From NCBI GenBank assembly GCA_964059195.1, contig CAXKWD010000004.1, positions 118,065,938 through 118,129,937 of the forward strand: a stretch of DNA of 64,000 bases, written 5' to 3'. The DNA is from Ectobius pallidus. Lineage: Eukaryota > Arthropoda > Insecta > Blattodea > Ectobiidae. Below the pieces are notes generated by a model that saw nothing but the letters and a program-made list of their open reading frames with translations, ran no database searches and was not told where the DNA came from. Shown in pieces: positions 10,691 to 20,244 of this stretch. The position numbers and the translations under genes are program-made. Position 1 is the stretch's first letter; each line of letters opens with the position of its first letter.

Positions 10691-10968
10691 GTATAACTAT
10701 ATTGATGTAATTTCTTCGACTTTGATTTTGAACATAATATAAACAGAGAAGACGTTTCATTACTTGAAATGTTTTTAAAGTATGTTGTACGAGTACTTAT
10801 GCCATCAACTTAAAGCTAAAGACAATTCTCCTTAAGCGAAAAATTCTATTATCAAGTTAACAAACATTATTTTAAACAGTTACATTTTGAAAACAATAAG
10901 ATATATGTTTATGCTAGTATTATATATAACACATAAAAGTGAAATCTTAAAATAAAATACAAAGATAG

Positions 10969-11343
10969 TGTTGCGTCGTGGGTTTACCGATAAACAACAA
11001 TACACTGGTGGATTAAAGTACTGTTTATTTATAGCACTTTAACAATACATTAGCAGTGTAAGGACGTTGACTACTGACTGGCTGGCTGGCTGGCTGAAAC
11101 TGACTGGTCACTGGAACTGAGTGGAACTCGAACTCGAACTCGAACTGACGACTACTGGCGTTGTTGCTGTTGAGCGCGGTTTATATAGTCTCCGAGATGG
11201 ACCTTCTAGAAACAGAAGTCTCGTGAAGTTAGAGGCGCTGGGAGTCAGTGGGTGCTTCCAGAACTACGAGGAATGTGCAGCTATTGTCTCCTGAAGTATA
11301 CTGTAGCTTCTATCAAGATCTCGCTGCTCGGATCCAATACACA
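10969..11343 (-). repeat. Gypsy-1 3' LTR
   Basis: About 375 bp, beginning TGTTGCGTCG and ending CAATACACA on the plus strand. It is longer than its partner because of small expansions: GGCT repeats near 11085 and GAACTC repeats near 11130. Confidence 0.9.
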
Positions 11344-12087
11344 ATATTTCCTCCCTCTTTTAAATGGATGGCTTTGGTGAATTTTATCTTGGAGAGTACA
11401 TTTGGGGCGGCCGATGTCGGCGGGTACATCTTCGACGGATGTGGGGCGTCTGAGGAGTAGGTAGTCTTCCATTTTGAGGCTCAGGCATCGCTGGTTCTTG
11501 AGCTGGTGCTGGCGCTGGTGTAAGCATATCCTCCCGGCTGGTGCTTGTGTTGCTGGTGACTCATAGAAGCGAACTCGTCTTTGACTTGATCGCTCGGTGA
11601 CTGGAGATGGATCCTTGTGGATTGGTTCCAGCTCATTGTCGGAGTTGGTTGCACCTTTGGCGGTGCACCTGAGCACTCTTCCTTGGTAGTTGATCTCGTA
11701 GTGGAGATCTTCGATGCGTGCTGCTACTGTTCCGGGAAGCCATTTGTTTAGCTTGATATTGCCAGATAGAAAGTAAACCTTTTGCCCGGTCTCCAGGGTA
11801 CGAAACGTTGAGCTCATTTGTGCTCGTTGTTTTTCCATGACCCTCGTGTGAATGTCGTCAGGTCTGGTCAAGTTCATCCTTGTTCGAAGATCTCGCCCCA
11901 AGAACAGTTGAACTGGAGACTGGCCGGTGATGGAGTGTGGAACCTTGCGATATTGTCGAAGAAACTCATTCAAGTTTGCGTGAAGAGTTCCCTTGGTTGT
12001 CTTCATTGCATAGAGGGCATCTTTGACCGTTTGCACATAGCGTTCGGCTGAAGGGTGGTACGGCGCAAACAGCTTGTGGTATTTCAC
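11281..12087 (-). pseudogene. Gypsy-1 integrase C-terminal part and tail
   Basis: The frame carries the end of the integrase core (APYHPSAERYVQTVKDAL, containing the catalytic glutamate) and then the C-terminal region that follows it in Gypsy integrases (ITGQSPVQLFLGRDLRTR). The amino-terminal part of the core lies in another frame (12084-13020), so the gene is broken by a frameshift. The frame extends into the LTR, which is not meaningful coding. Confidence 0.75.
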
Positions 12088-13020
12088 GCCTTCATAAAAG
12101 TCTTGAATTCATCTGCAATGAATTGTCCATGATGGCAACTGTTGCAGCTGCTGTTGATGAGGCTGTGGGTTTCAGCTCGAGCCACTGGGCCCAGCCACTG
12201 GGCTACTGGGCCCGCGTAGTCTATATGGATCCGTTCCCATGGTGTTTTCGGGTACTCCCAGTGGTGATCGCGGTACTTGGGTGGTGCGTGCACATGAGTT
12301 GCACACTCGGTACAAGATTTGACGAGTGCCTCAATATCTGCGCCGATGCCAGGCCAAAACACAAAGGAACGTGCCATGCCTTTCATCTTCACTATCCCCA
12401 GGTGAGCTGCGTGCAGGTCGTTGAGGAAGGCGTCACGTAGTGAAGGTGGGATAACCACTCGATGATTGAACATCAGGCAGTTGGCGGCGAGCGTGTACTT
12501 CGCTTCAGGTGCCTTGTAATTATGGCAGCCAAGATCTTGTCCAGTTTCCAGAATTTTGACTATCTTGCCAAGATGGGCATTCTTCCTGGTCTCGCGTGCA
12601 ATAGCTTCCGCTCTGACTGGTAACTGTTGCACCTGGTAGAGTGTAAACAAATCAAAATCGTCAAAACTCTCTGTCTCTTCCTTCTGTGGGAAAAACGAGT
12701 TCTGTACGAGGTTAATTGTAGATGGTAGATGCGCTCGAGGGCAGTAGTCAGCGTTGACATTGGCCTTGGAGTCACGAAGCGCGGCTGGTACGTCTCGCAC
12801 TCGGGTGGAGACAGGCGTGGCTCCAGCCTTCAGGTGCATCTTCGCCGGCGGGCCTGAAACCTTTCCAGGGACGTTGCTGAAAACATCCTGGTAGCGAGCA
12901 AGGGTGTCATACAATTGTCTTTTTTTGTTGAACGGAAAGAGGCTGTTCAGCAGAGAGCTTGTGGATCGGATCAGGTTTTGCAAAGAGGTGGTCAAAGTTG
13001 ATCTCTTGTACAAACTCTGA
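12084..13020 (-). pseudogene. Gypsy-1 pol with RT/RNase H deleted: RT stub joined to integrase N-terminus
   Basis: The frame reads the last linker before the RT (YQDVFSNVPGKVSGPP, then DVPAALRD) and passes directly to a segment normally found at the end of the RNase H/connection region (KANVNADY). The palm, the YLDD-type active site and the RNase H are missing near 12770. The integrase zinc-binding domain follows (HAAHLGIVKMKG and CTEC), then the first core motif (WERIHIDYAGPV). The second catalytic motif is damaged: GQFIADEF is present without its preceding Ser-Asp-Asn. The join keeps the frame open. Confidence 0.8.
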
Positions 13021-13023
13021 TAT

Positions 13024-13347
13024 CTATTCTCGGCCAAGTAACGCCTTGACTTCGTCGTCGATAACATAAATGTTGAGGATCCTGGTCCTGGCCCCAATGG
13101 TTACATTTACTGACGTCTTGCCGATGCAGTTGATGCGATGACCAGTGTAACTGACGAAGTTCCGATCATTTTTCTGTAGCATAAAGCCTGGTTTGATCAA
13201 GGAGACCTTTGATTTGCTAATAGTCGAGCAGGGGGCACCGGTGTCGAGTTCCATTTTGACGGTGGTTCCCGCTATGTTGACATCAATCAGTGGCTTTGAC
13301 TGGGAATGGACTGCTCCGATAACCACAAAATTGTTCAGGTACTGCAC
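13024..13347 (-). pseudogene. Gypsy-1 aspartic protease
   Basis: VKMELDTGAPCSTISK contains the Asp-Thr-Gly-Ala active-site loop of retroelement proteases. VIDDEVKALLGRE resembles the conserved C-terminal ALLGR motif. The enzyme would cleave the Gag-Pol polyprotein and act as a homodimer. It is followed by the RT stub in a different frame. Confidence 0.75.
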
Positions 13348-13788
13348 TTTGTCGATGTCCTCTGCCGGTTACTCCTTTTCGGTCACGTGATTTGTCCTTC
13401 GTTTTGTTGAAGACCGACAAACCTTGCTGATGTGACCTTTCTTGCCATACTTCAGGCAATCCGAGTTCCGGAACCGGCACTGGCTGCGAGGGTGGGCAAG
13501 CCTGCGCATGTTGACTGGTTTTCCTTGGAAGTGGCCTAGTGATTACCTTGCTGACCCTTCGATTGGTTTGAGGACCCTTGTTGACGATGTGCAGATTTGT
13601 TACGTAGGTGCCGTTGATTGTTGCTCTTCCGTGATGGCGGCTTCTCATAGCCTAACCGATTGGTTGACTCGATTTTCACAGATGTGGTCTTAACCTCGTC
13701 AGCGATGTTGTGAGTGGCTTCGAGTGCGTAGGCTATTTCGTACGCAGCGCTGAAGCTCTCGGGTTTCTTGGCAATGATTTCATCACAC
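13348..13788 (-). pseudogene. Gypsy-1 gag C-terminal part with damaged zinc knuckle
   Basis: The nucleocapsid knuckle near 13440 reads CLKYGKKGHISKVC. It keeps the first Cys, the His and the last Cys, but the second Cys is Tyr, which should weaken RNA binding. Upstream, KPESFSAAYEIAYALE and the residues before it continue the capsid region, which is interrupted by the SINE at 13799-14183. Several frame changes are needed to read through to the protease. Confidence 0.7.
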
Positions 13789-13798
13789 ATTTCCCTCG
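13789..13798. repeat. Target-site duplication of SINE (left copy)
   Basis: ATTTCCCTCG here and at 14184-14193 exactly flanks the SINE. Confidence 0.9.
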
Positions 13799-14183
13799 GC
13801 CGCGGTGGTCTAGAGGTAGCGTGCCCGCCTCTAGATCCGCAGGGCGCGGGATCAAACCCGGCCGCGGTCGATGGATTTTTCAGGACGTAAAAATCCTGGG
13901 CACGGAGTCCTCCGGGAGGGACTTTAAGCTGGGGGTCCCGTGTCGTAGATTTACGGCACGTAAAAGAACTCCAAGCCTAAATTAGAGCCTCTGGACAAAA
14001 TTTCTCGGCCCTTTCACGTCCAAGAAATACTTAGTTTCCAGAGGGGGTTGCGAGGCGATGGGCTTACCACCTGTCCCTCTACCCTCTCTCGGAAAATAAG
14101 CATATCCAAATTAGTATAGGTAATGAAACCTCCATTGGAGGCCCCTTCGCCCTACCTGGGGATCATAGGGTACCAGATACCAG
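13799..14183 (+). mobile_element. tRNA-derived SINE inserted in Gypsy-1 gag
   Basis: It begins GCCGCGGTGGTCTAGAGG, with a tRNA-like A box (TGGTCTAGAGG), followed at tRNA spacing by a B-box-like GGGATCAAACCC near 13850. The body contains a hairpin (GACGTAAAAATCC region) and ends in ACCAGATACCAG. The 10-bp direct repeat ATTTCCCTCG on both sides defines the ends. Skipping the insertion restores a gag-like reading across the junction, so it landed in an existing element. It is unrelated in sequence to the SINE at 3899. Confidence 0.88.
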
Positions 14184-14249
14184 ATTTCCCTCGATTGCAA
14201 GCCTGCGAGCATCTGCTCGATTAGCATTCTATCTAGAAATGTTCCTTAC

Positions 14250-14674
14250 TCACAGTAGGTTGCTCCTTGGCGCAGTCTCAGGGTGAAGCTGGCAAAGGAT
14301 TCTCCTTGTTTCTGCACAATACTCCATTTGATGCTTTCTGCGAACTTGTTGCGAGCTGCGTCGAAATGAGCTGTCAATTTCTTCCGGGTCTCCAGGACTG
14401 ACAAGGATCTTCAAGGCATCATTGAGTTCTGTCCCCATGTAGACACGCGCGTAGTGTACATGCTGATCCTCAGAGATTTGACTCCGGTTGAGCGCCCAGG
14501 TGAATCGCGTAAAATAGTCGGCAATTGTGGTCCCTTCGGCAGAGCGATACGGCTGCATGTGAACTGCGGTGGAAGGGGCTGAGTGGGTGACGCTGATTCT
14601 ATTGAGGACTTGCGAAGAGCGGTGGCGATCATACTCGAAAGTTGCTCGAGTAACGTCGGTGTTACGTCAGCCAT
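14250..14674 (-). pseudogene. Gypsy-1 gag N-terminal part
   Basis: The start at 14674 (MADVTPTLLEQLSSM) opens the gag frame, which shifts near 14560 into a second frame carrying TTIADYFTRFTWAL and HYARVYMGTELNDAL, typical of Gypsy capsid sequences. The gene is therefore frameshifted. The capsid would assemble the virus-like particle. Confidence 0.65.
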
Positions 14675-14803
14675 GATGAAGAAGAGTCGAGAACAGATTC
14701 ACTGACACGCTTGGCGATGGACTTGGTTCGGTGCTTGTGGTTACGTTGAAATCTCGCTTCACTGGTAGTCTATGTTATTTATCGATCCTGCTTCTGACAC
14801 CAC

Positions 14804-15161
14804 TGTTGCGTCGTGGGTTTACCGATAAATAACAATGCACTGGCTGGATTAAAGTACTGTTTATTTATAGCACTTTAACAATACATTAGCAGTGTGAAGA
14901 CGTTGACTACTGACTGGCTGAAACTGACTGGCGACTGGAACTGAGTGGAACTCGAACTGGAACTGACGACTACTGGCGTTGTTGCTGTTGAGCGCGGTTT
15001 ATGTAGTCTCAGAGCTGGACCTTCTAGAAACAGAAGTCTCGCGAAGTTGGAGGCGCTGGGAGTCAGTGCGTGCTTCCAGCACTACGAGAAATGTGCAGCT
15101 ATTGTCTGCTCAAGTATACTGCAGCTTCTAGCAAGATCTCGCTGCTCGGATCCAATACACA
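14804..15161 (-). repeat. Gypsy-1 5' LTR
   Basis: About 358 bp, matching 10969-11343 throughout apart from the small tandem expansions and scattered substitutions. The divergence suggests an old insertion. Confidence 0.9.
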
Positions 15162-16408
15162 ATGGATAGGTTGAAAATAATGTTGTAAAATGTTAGTATC
15201 CTAGTAGAATTGATACAAAAAGTGGATCCAAGATAATTTTATACAGCTATATTGTTATATCTGTACATAACAAAATATAATAAATTATAATATTGATTTT
15301 CACTCAAATAAAAGCTGACACAACATGCAGATGTAGTCTCTCCGTAAAAGCCAGGCACTATTTTTAAAGACAACATACTTTGTCATTCAGTCCTTTAGAA
15401 ATATGAGGGAAATGGAGGCAGAAAACTGAATATATTATGTACTGTACTAATTAGTAGAGCCCTAATTTTTAAGACTTCAAAACATTAGAAATAAGCAAGC
15501 ACTTAAGACATAAAAACTGTGAAAATATGACCATAATATGACCTAAACCATTTGTTTATGTTCGAATTTTGAAATGCCCAATGCTTTAAAATATCAATTT
15601 CTATTATTAACATGTTGAATTTGATCATTCCAATCTGGAGACAGGGACAACATTAAACACTGCATGCAATGAAAGAAATATAACAACATGATGAACAGTC
15701 ACACAGAATTGCAGTAGCAAATCACACGGATTATAAAGTTTTCAAATGCAGATGACCTTCTGTTTTCACTCAGCATTGACTTGTTCTAGGAAAAACTTGC
15801 TCAACATCACAGGATGTTATTGGAGCATATTTGAAGAATCAAATCATTACTACTGAATTCAACCTCACATTCTTGGAACGTTGCCGGCTTACCACTCAGA
15901 ATGTCGCCAATCTCGCAGAGTGTAGAATATCCTTCATTCCGACTCAACACACTGTGATTTTGCATTCACACATCCACCATCTTTACCATGTGCAGCCTTT
16001 AACTCACTTCCCACATTTTTCATAAATTGAATATCACAAATTTGTACACCAGAGTCTTCTAATTGTGTCATTTTTATTGGTATTGTGCTAAAATTTGACT
16101 TCATCTAGTTCTTGAAAACAGCGCCTTGGCAGTTTTGATGGAGGAAGCTTTAGTATTACACACGTTGAGCTGAGACTTTTGTGACCTCAAAGCACCATGC
16201 AATGAAAATGAGGTATTTCCCGTAATTGAGATAGGGTTTTGTCCCTTCATCCTTTCCCCCCTCATGTTAGAAAGAAATGCTTTTTACTTTGGCAGCAAAA
16301 CTCTCAATCTTGAGGGAATTTTTATTTTATTTTTATTATTACTGAATGTTCCCTTAAGCTGTAAAACTATATGCGCTATACAACTTGAGTTGTGAGTTCG
16401 CAAACCAC
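15162..16408. other. No gene; possible hAT-like end near 15455
   Basis: Mostly unassigned. TAGAGCCCTAATTTTTAAG near 15453 resembles a hAT terminus, and AATATGACC is repeated nearby at about 15530 and again at 20168 and 20234, beyond the LINE. A hAT-like element split by the LINE is possible but not demonstrated. Confidence 0.3.
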
Positions 16409-16588
16409 TTTTTTATTTTATTTTTTTATTTTATTTATTTATTTATTTAACAAAAGGTCCCAACGAGTCAATTGCTCTCATTAAGGGACAGTATTACAAA
16501 GGATGACAAACTTCAAAGTTATTATAATAAAATTGTTACAATAGTTTACACAATTACAGTAAGTATAATAGAGATATTGTTCACTTAA

Positions 16589-16835
16589 TCATTTAATAGA
16601 AAAATCTTCAACTTTTTTTTTGGAATTATTTAAGTTTTTTACAGATCTTATTTCCTGTGGAATTTCATTAAAAAGATTTGCAAGATAATTTTTCAATCCC
16701 CTTAGTCCATAAGTAACCAACTGAGAATGCGTGACGAAAATATTTGATTTGTTTCTCGTGCCATAAGAATGCACATTTTCAATAAAACGCAATACAATGT
16801 TATTATGAACATGTCTGTTTACTACTTTATATATA
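16589..16835 (-). pseudogene. LINE C-terminal segment
   Basis: The translation gives VHSYGTRNKSNIFV and YGLRGLKNYLANLFNEIP, the usual end of Jockey-type RT proteins, where a Tyr-Gly-Thr-Arg motif precedes an LWNxLP-like motif. It continues the frame interrupted by element X at 16836. Confidence 0.75.
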
Positions 16836-17252
16836 ACTAGCTTAAAAGGCCCGGCGTCGCCCGGGTTTTTTATTTTGTGATTGGAAATTAACTTATGAAG
16901 GACTTTAGATTTATAAATTCTAGGTCCTTATATAGGTATTTATAATTTGAAGTAGAAAGAACGACTTATCACACTCAAACTATCCCCTAAGAAAATGTTT
17001 GAAATAGCTTTTATGGGTATATGTAGAATTTTGCATCCTATCGCTTGTACAGTACACAGCAAGCCCGGGAGGGGTTCTAATAAGAAGAAACCGAAATTCC
17101 GGTAACATAAAATTGTATTATCGTGGCTGAAAATTTTGTTTCTCACCGTCATGTTACCATAAAACCGTTTTCGGAATGAAATTAAACAGAAGTACAATAT
17201 ATATTGTAACATATTACCCCAAACATATATGTAACATATGTCCCAAAACATA

Positions 17253-17330
17253 TTACCTTACCTCGTATTGTTTTCTCTGTTTCCAGGCTAGAGGAAGTTA
17301 TGTGACTGCATTATATTCGTGAATTTCATT
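17253..17330 (+). repeat. Direct duplication flanking the Penelope-like fragment (left)
   Basis: TTACCTTACCTCGTATTG through GTTATGTGACTGCATTAT recurs at 17811-17884 with several substitutions. The two copies bracket the Penelope-like insert, so they may be a long target duplication or an older repeat within element X. Confidence 0.65.
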
Positions 17331-17334
17331 CTGT

Positions 17335-17810
17335 GATATAATAATATATATATTGAAGTACTTGATATAAACTTGACACAAACCACAATTACACTAACAT
17401 AGACACGAACATGGAAATTCTCCACACACTCCACAAAAGTCGCAAACTAAACACAATAGAACAACTAGAAATATATAAACACACAAAAAATCACCCCACA
17501 TCTATACTGAATGACCAACTACACTTCAAATCACACACACTTTTTGACACGATACCTGACATTCAAACACCGCCAAATACTCCCACTCCCACCTCAAGAC
17601 CAACGCAACACCCACACCACCTAGGTGTACAACACAGGCACCCACCAGTAGCAGTTCGAAAACCGCTGATGATGCACTAAAATAGTGCGAAACGGCCGTC
17701 CGGATTACCAAAGGTAAATCTAAGTTTGCTTGTCAAGTGATAATTTAACAACTAACTTTTGTTAAAGCAATCAAGAATGGACACTCAAACACACAGTTAA
17801 TATATATATA
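17335..17810 (+). mobile_element. Penelope-like retroelement 3' fragment
   Basis: The short frame from 17411 (MEILHTLHKSRKLNTIEQ, then LEIYKHTKNHP and SHTLFD) resembles the extreme C-terminus, after the GIY-YIG endonuclease, of Penelope-like elements. RT and endonuclease are absent. It is followed by a hammerhead ribozyme, a known feature of these elements, which supports the assignment. It lies inside element X. Confidence 0.72.
17661..17706 (+). ncRNA. Hammerhead ribozyme (type I, minimal)
   Basis: The full core is present in order. Stem I is CCG (17663-17665) pairing with CGG (17701-17703). CTGATGA is at 17666-17672. Stem II is GCAC/GTGC with a seven-base loop. GAAA is at 17689-17692. A very short stem III (A-C with G-T around GGCC) leads to cleavage triplet GTC ending at 17700. 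Short stem III hammerheads of this kind are known from Penelope-like elements, where self-cleavage processes the transcript. All core bases match consensus. Activity is inferred. Confidence 0.85.
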
Positions 17811-17884
17811 TTACCATACCTCGTATCGTTTTCTCTATGTCCAGGGTAAAGAAAGTTATGTGACTGCATTATTTTCGTGGATAT
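17811..17884 (+). repeat. Direct duplication flanking the Penelope-like fragment (right)
   Basis: Partner of 17253-17330, with TTACCATACCTCGTATCG and GTTATGTGACTGCATTAT. Confidence 0.65.
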
Positions 17885-18235
17885 TGATAGTTCTCTCATT
17901 TGTTTCTCTCATTTGTCAAATTTATTCTACTTTCATTTTTTTCCAAGGCCATTTGAGACCCGCTGGTAACAATATGTTTTAATGTCAAATGTGATTCGGA
18001 TTCGATAATTCTGTGTAAGAATGGATTAAGTATTCTCAAAAACATTTGATTTTTGGCATTTAGAATCTGAATTTTTCAAAATCCTTTCTTAGTGAGCACC
18101 TACACTATGAAACGAAGGTACTGTCAAAATTCCAAGTCTCTACCTGTTATAGTTTAGGCTGTACGTTGATTCCTGTCATTCAGTCAGTCATTCAGTCAGT
18201 CAGGACAAAGCCTTTTATATATATAGAGAAGATTG

Positions 18236-18410
18236 CAGCACTATATTTTATGATTAATTCTAATGGAAGAATTCCTGATTGCTCATATAATACTTTGACT
18301 GGTGCTAAGTAATGACAGCCTAAAAGATTTCTTACTGCCCTATTTTGAAGAATTTTTATCTTATGCAAATATTTCTTTTTTGAACGTCCCCATATAAATA
18401 CCATATACAA
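18236..18410 (-). pseudogene. LINE segment between RT and C-terminus
   Basis: IWGRSKKKYLHKIKILQ and NRAVRNLLGCHYLAPV match the conserved segment downstream of the RT thumb in Jockey-type LINEs. The frame stops at the element X junction. A further frame break separates it from the RT at 18649. Confidence 0.7.
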
Positions 18411-18648
18411 TATGTAAGAGTGAACAAAGGGAATAATATAGAGATCTCATACTAGAATGTGATAGTATTCCACCCAATCGTCGTAATACTCCAATTATCG
18501 GCGCAATTTTACTACAAAGGCTTAAAATATGCATATCCCAGTTTAAATGTTCATCTATTATTAAACCTAAATACTTTGCTTTTGATACCTGCTGTATAGG
18601 TACATCATTTATTGTAATTGCAGAATTAATGTTTAGAATGACTGAAGG

Positions 18649-19827
18649 TTAATGAAATATCATAAATACTGTCTTTTGAGCATTTAGTGATAATTTATTG
18701 GACGCTAACCATTTTTCTAAGATTTTGAGGTCTTTTTGCATATTATTCATTACGGCATCAATAGTTTCGTCTACATAAAATATGGTTGTATCATCTGCAA
18801 ACATTGTGACTGTACCATTCAGATTTATTTTGCTCACGTCATTAATATAAATTAAAAATAGCAATGGTCCTAAAACAGATCCTTGTGGAACTCCATAATT
18901 TATTGGAATAGAATCGCTGTCAAAGCCATTCACAGTAACATACTGTGTTCTATCACTCATATAACTTTGGAACCAATTTATTGCTAAACCTCTAATACCA
19001 ACAGCTTCTAGTTTTTCCAGTAGAATTAAATGATTAACTGTGTCAAAAGCTTTTCTTAGATCTAAAAAAAGTCCACTTGCAAACTTATTTTTGTCTAAAG
19101 CTTCTTCAACTTGAATAATAAAATCTACCGCAACATTTAAAGTTGAGGAAGATTTACGAAACCCATATTGGAATTTATACAGAAAATCTATTTTTTCAAG
19201 GTACGATGTTAACCTTTTCTTCATACATTTCTCTAAAATCTTTGATATTACTGGTAAAATTGAAATGGGCCGATAATTGTTTAGATTGTTTCTATCACCA
19301 TTTTTAAATACTGGAATTACACGTGAAATTTTACATTTTTTAGGGACTGCTCCTATTTTAAACGAATAATTTATAAAATCTGCAATATACCTACTAATGG
19401 ACTGCATACATTTTTTAAAGAAAATGTTTGTTAATCCATCTTTAGTTATATTACATTTGTTTTTAAAGTTAGCAATTATATTTTTAATTTCAATTTCCAT
19501 AACTGGTGCAATAAAAAATGAACTCCTTTCATTGTATTGTTTTTCAATTTGTAATATGTTATTGCAATGAATCGATTCAGCTAATGTAGATCCTATATTT
19601 ACAAAGTATTCATTAAATATTTGAGGAACATCTTTTCCCTGATAGTTTATTCCTCCTTTATAAAGTTCTATAGCTTCATTAGTAATATTCAGATCAGAAG
19701 AATTGCTTAATATTTTATTAACCTCTTTCCAAAATTGTTTTGGATTACCATTAGTTTTTGTTAGACATTTCTCATAATATTCCTTTTTTAGAATTCTTTT
19801 TTTTTTAAGTAACCAAGTTCCTAACAC
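18649..19827 (-). pseudogene. LINE reverse transcriptase (Jockey/CR1 group)
   Basis: A 392-residue open frame holds a nearly complete RT palm: NNYRPISILPVISKILEK (RT motif 1-2 region), FRKSSSTLNVAVDF, GLFLDLRKAFDTVNH (motif A with catalytic Asp), YGVPQGSVLGPLLFLIYIND (motif B) and MFADDTTIFY (motif C, FADD active site). The enzyme would prime reverse transcription at nicked chromosomal DNA. It is a long clean frame for a truncated copy, so the insertion is not very old. The endonuclease is missing and downstream segments are in other frames, so the element is inactive. Confidence 0.88.
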
Positions 19828-20062
19828 TCTTATATTCCAATCTTAAACTATTATTATTACAATGTCTTTTAACATGTGCATGCAAAATGTCTTTTCTTTG
19901 TATTAACAATAAAAGGTCATTTGTTATCCAAGGAATTGTTTTCTCATAATCAGGTTTGAATTGTAATGGCGGTTTAAACTTAGTGATGCAAGATGATGAA
20001 CTAATTCCGACATTAATAAATTCCATTAGTTCATCAAAACATTCATCAATATCACTTTGATT
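19805..20062 (-). pseudogene. LINE linker upstream of RT
   Basis: The translation contains PDYEKTIPWITNDLLLLIQ and RKDILHAHVKRHCNN, the usual endonuclease-RT linker with its PW-x-T-x-L and basic helix. It overlaps the RT frame with a frameshift near 19820. The element is 5'-truncated just beyond this segment. Confidence 0.7.
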
Positions 20063-20244
20063 GAAAAGGAAGATAAATTACAGACTACAATTCAGGGGTA
20101 TGCAAAACAGTCACTTATACGAGTGAAATCAAATGTATTAAATGGAATAATATAATAATTATGATAAAAATATGACCTAATGATGAAATTTGGCAGAAAA
20201 GTGACAAAATACAAAATAGCCAAAATCTGACATTATATGACCAA

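Larger units (their letters stand above)
10969..15161 (-). mobile_element. Ty3/Gypsy LTR retrotransposon Gypsy-1, degenerate
   Basis: Two direct LTRs (10969-11343 and 14804-15161), bounded by TG and CA, flank minus-strand remnants of gag, protease, integrase and a C-terminal tail. The flanks ATAG and ATGG may be a 4-bp target duplication with one change. On the minus strand the first bases inside the 5' LTR read TGGTGTCAGAAGC, a plausible tRNA primer-binding site. The bases before the 3' LTR are purine-rich (AAAAGAGGGAGGAAA). RT and most of RNase H are deleted, part of the integrase core is lost, frames are broken, and a SINE sits in gag. It cannot be autonomous. Confidence 0.92.
16836..18232 (+). 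mobile_element. Element X: uncoded repeat with CCCGGCG start and TCAGTCAGT...TATATATA end
   Basis: It starts ACTAGCTTAAAAGGCCCGG and ends with GTCAGTCATTCAGTCAGTCA followed by CCTTTTATATATATAG. It disrupts the LINE coding frame, which defines both ends within a few bases. A second copy of its first 75 bases abuts the Gypsy-2 LTR at 32245-32319 in inverted orientation. A Penelope-like fragment lies inside it at about 17335-17810. No protein is encoded and the superfamily is unknown. A TATATATA-rich junction hides any target duplication. Confidence 0.65.
16409..20062 (-). mobile_element. 5'-truncated Jockey/CR1-group LINE, interrupted by element X
   Basis: The minus-strand element begins within the endonuclease-RT linker near 20060 and runs through a complete RT palm to a C-terminal domain. 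It ends at an AAAT-rich 3' tail (TTTATTTATTTATTTA on the plus strand near 16440). It is split at about 16836-18235 by an uncoded element, and the protein reads coherently across that gap. The endonuclease is missing. A target duplication was not found. Confidence 0.88.
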
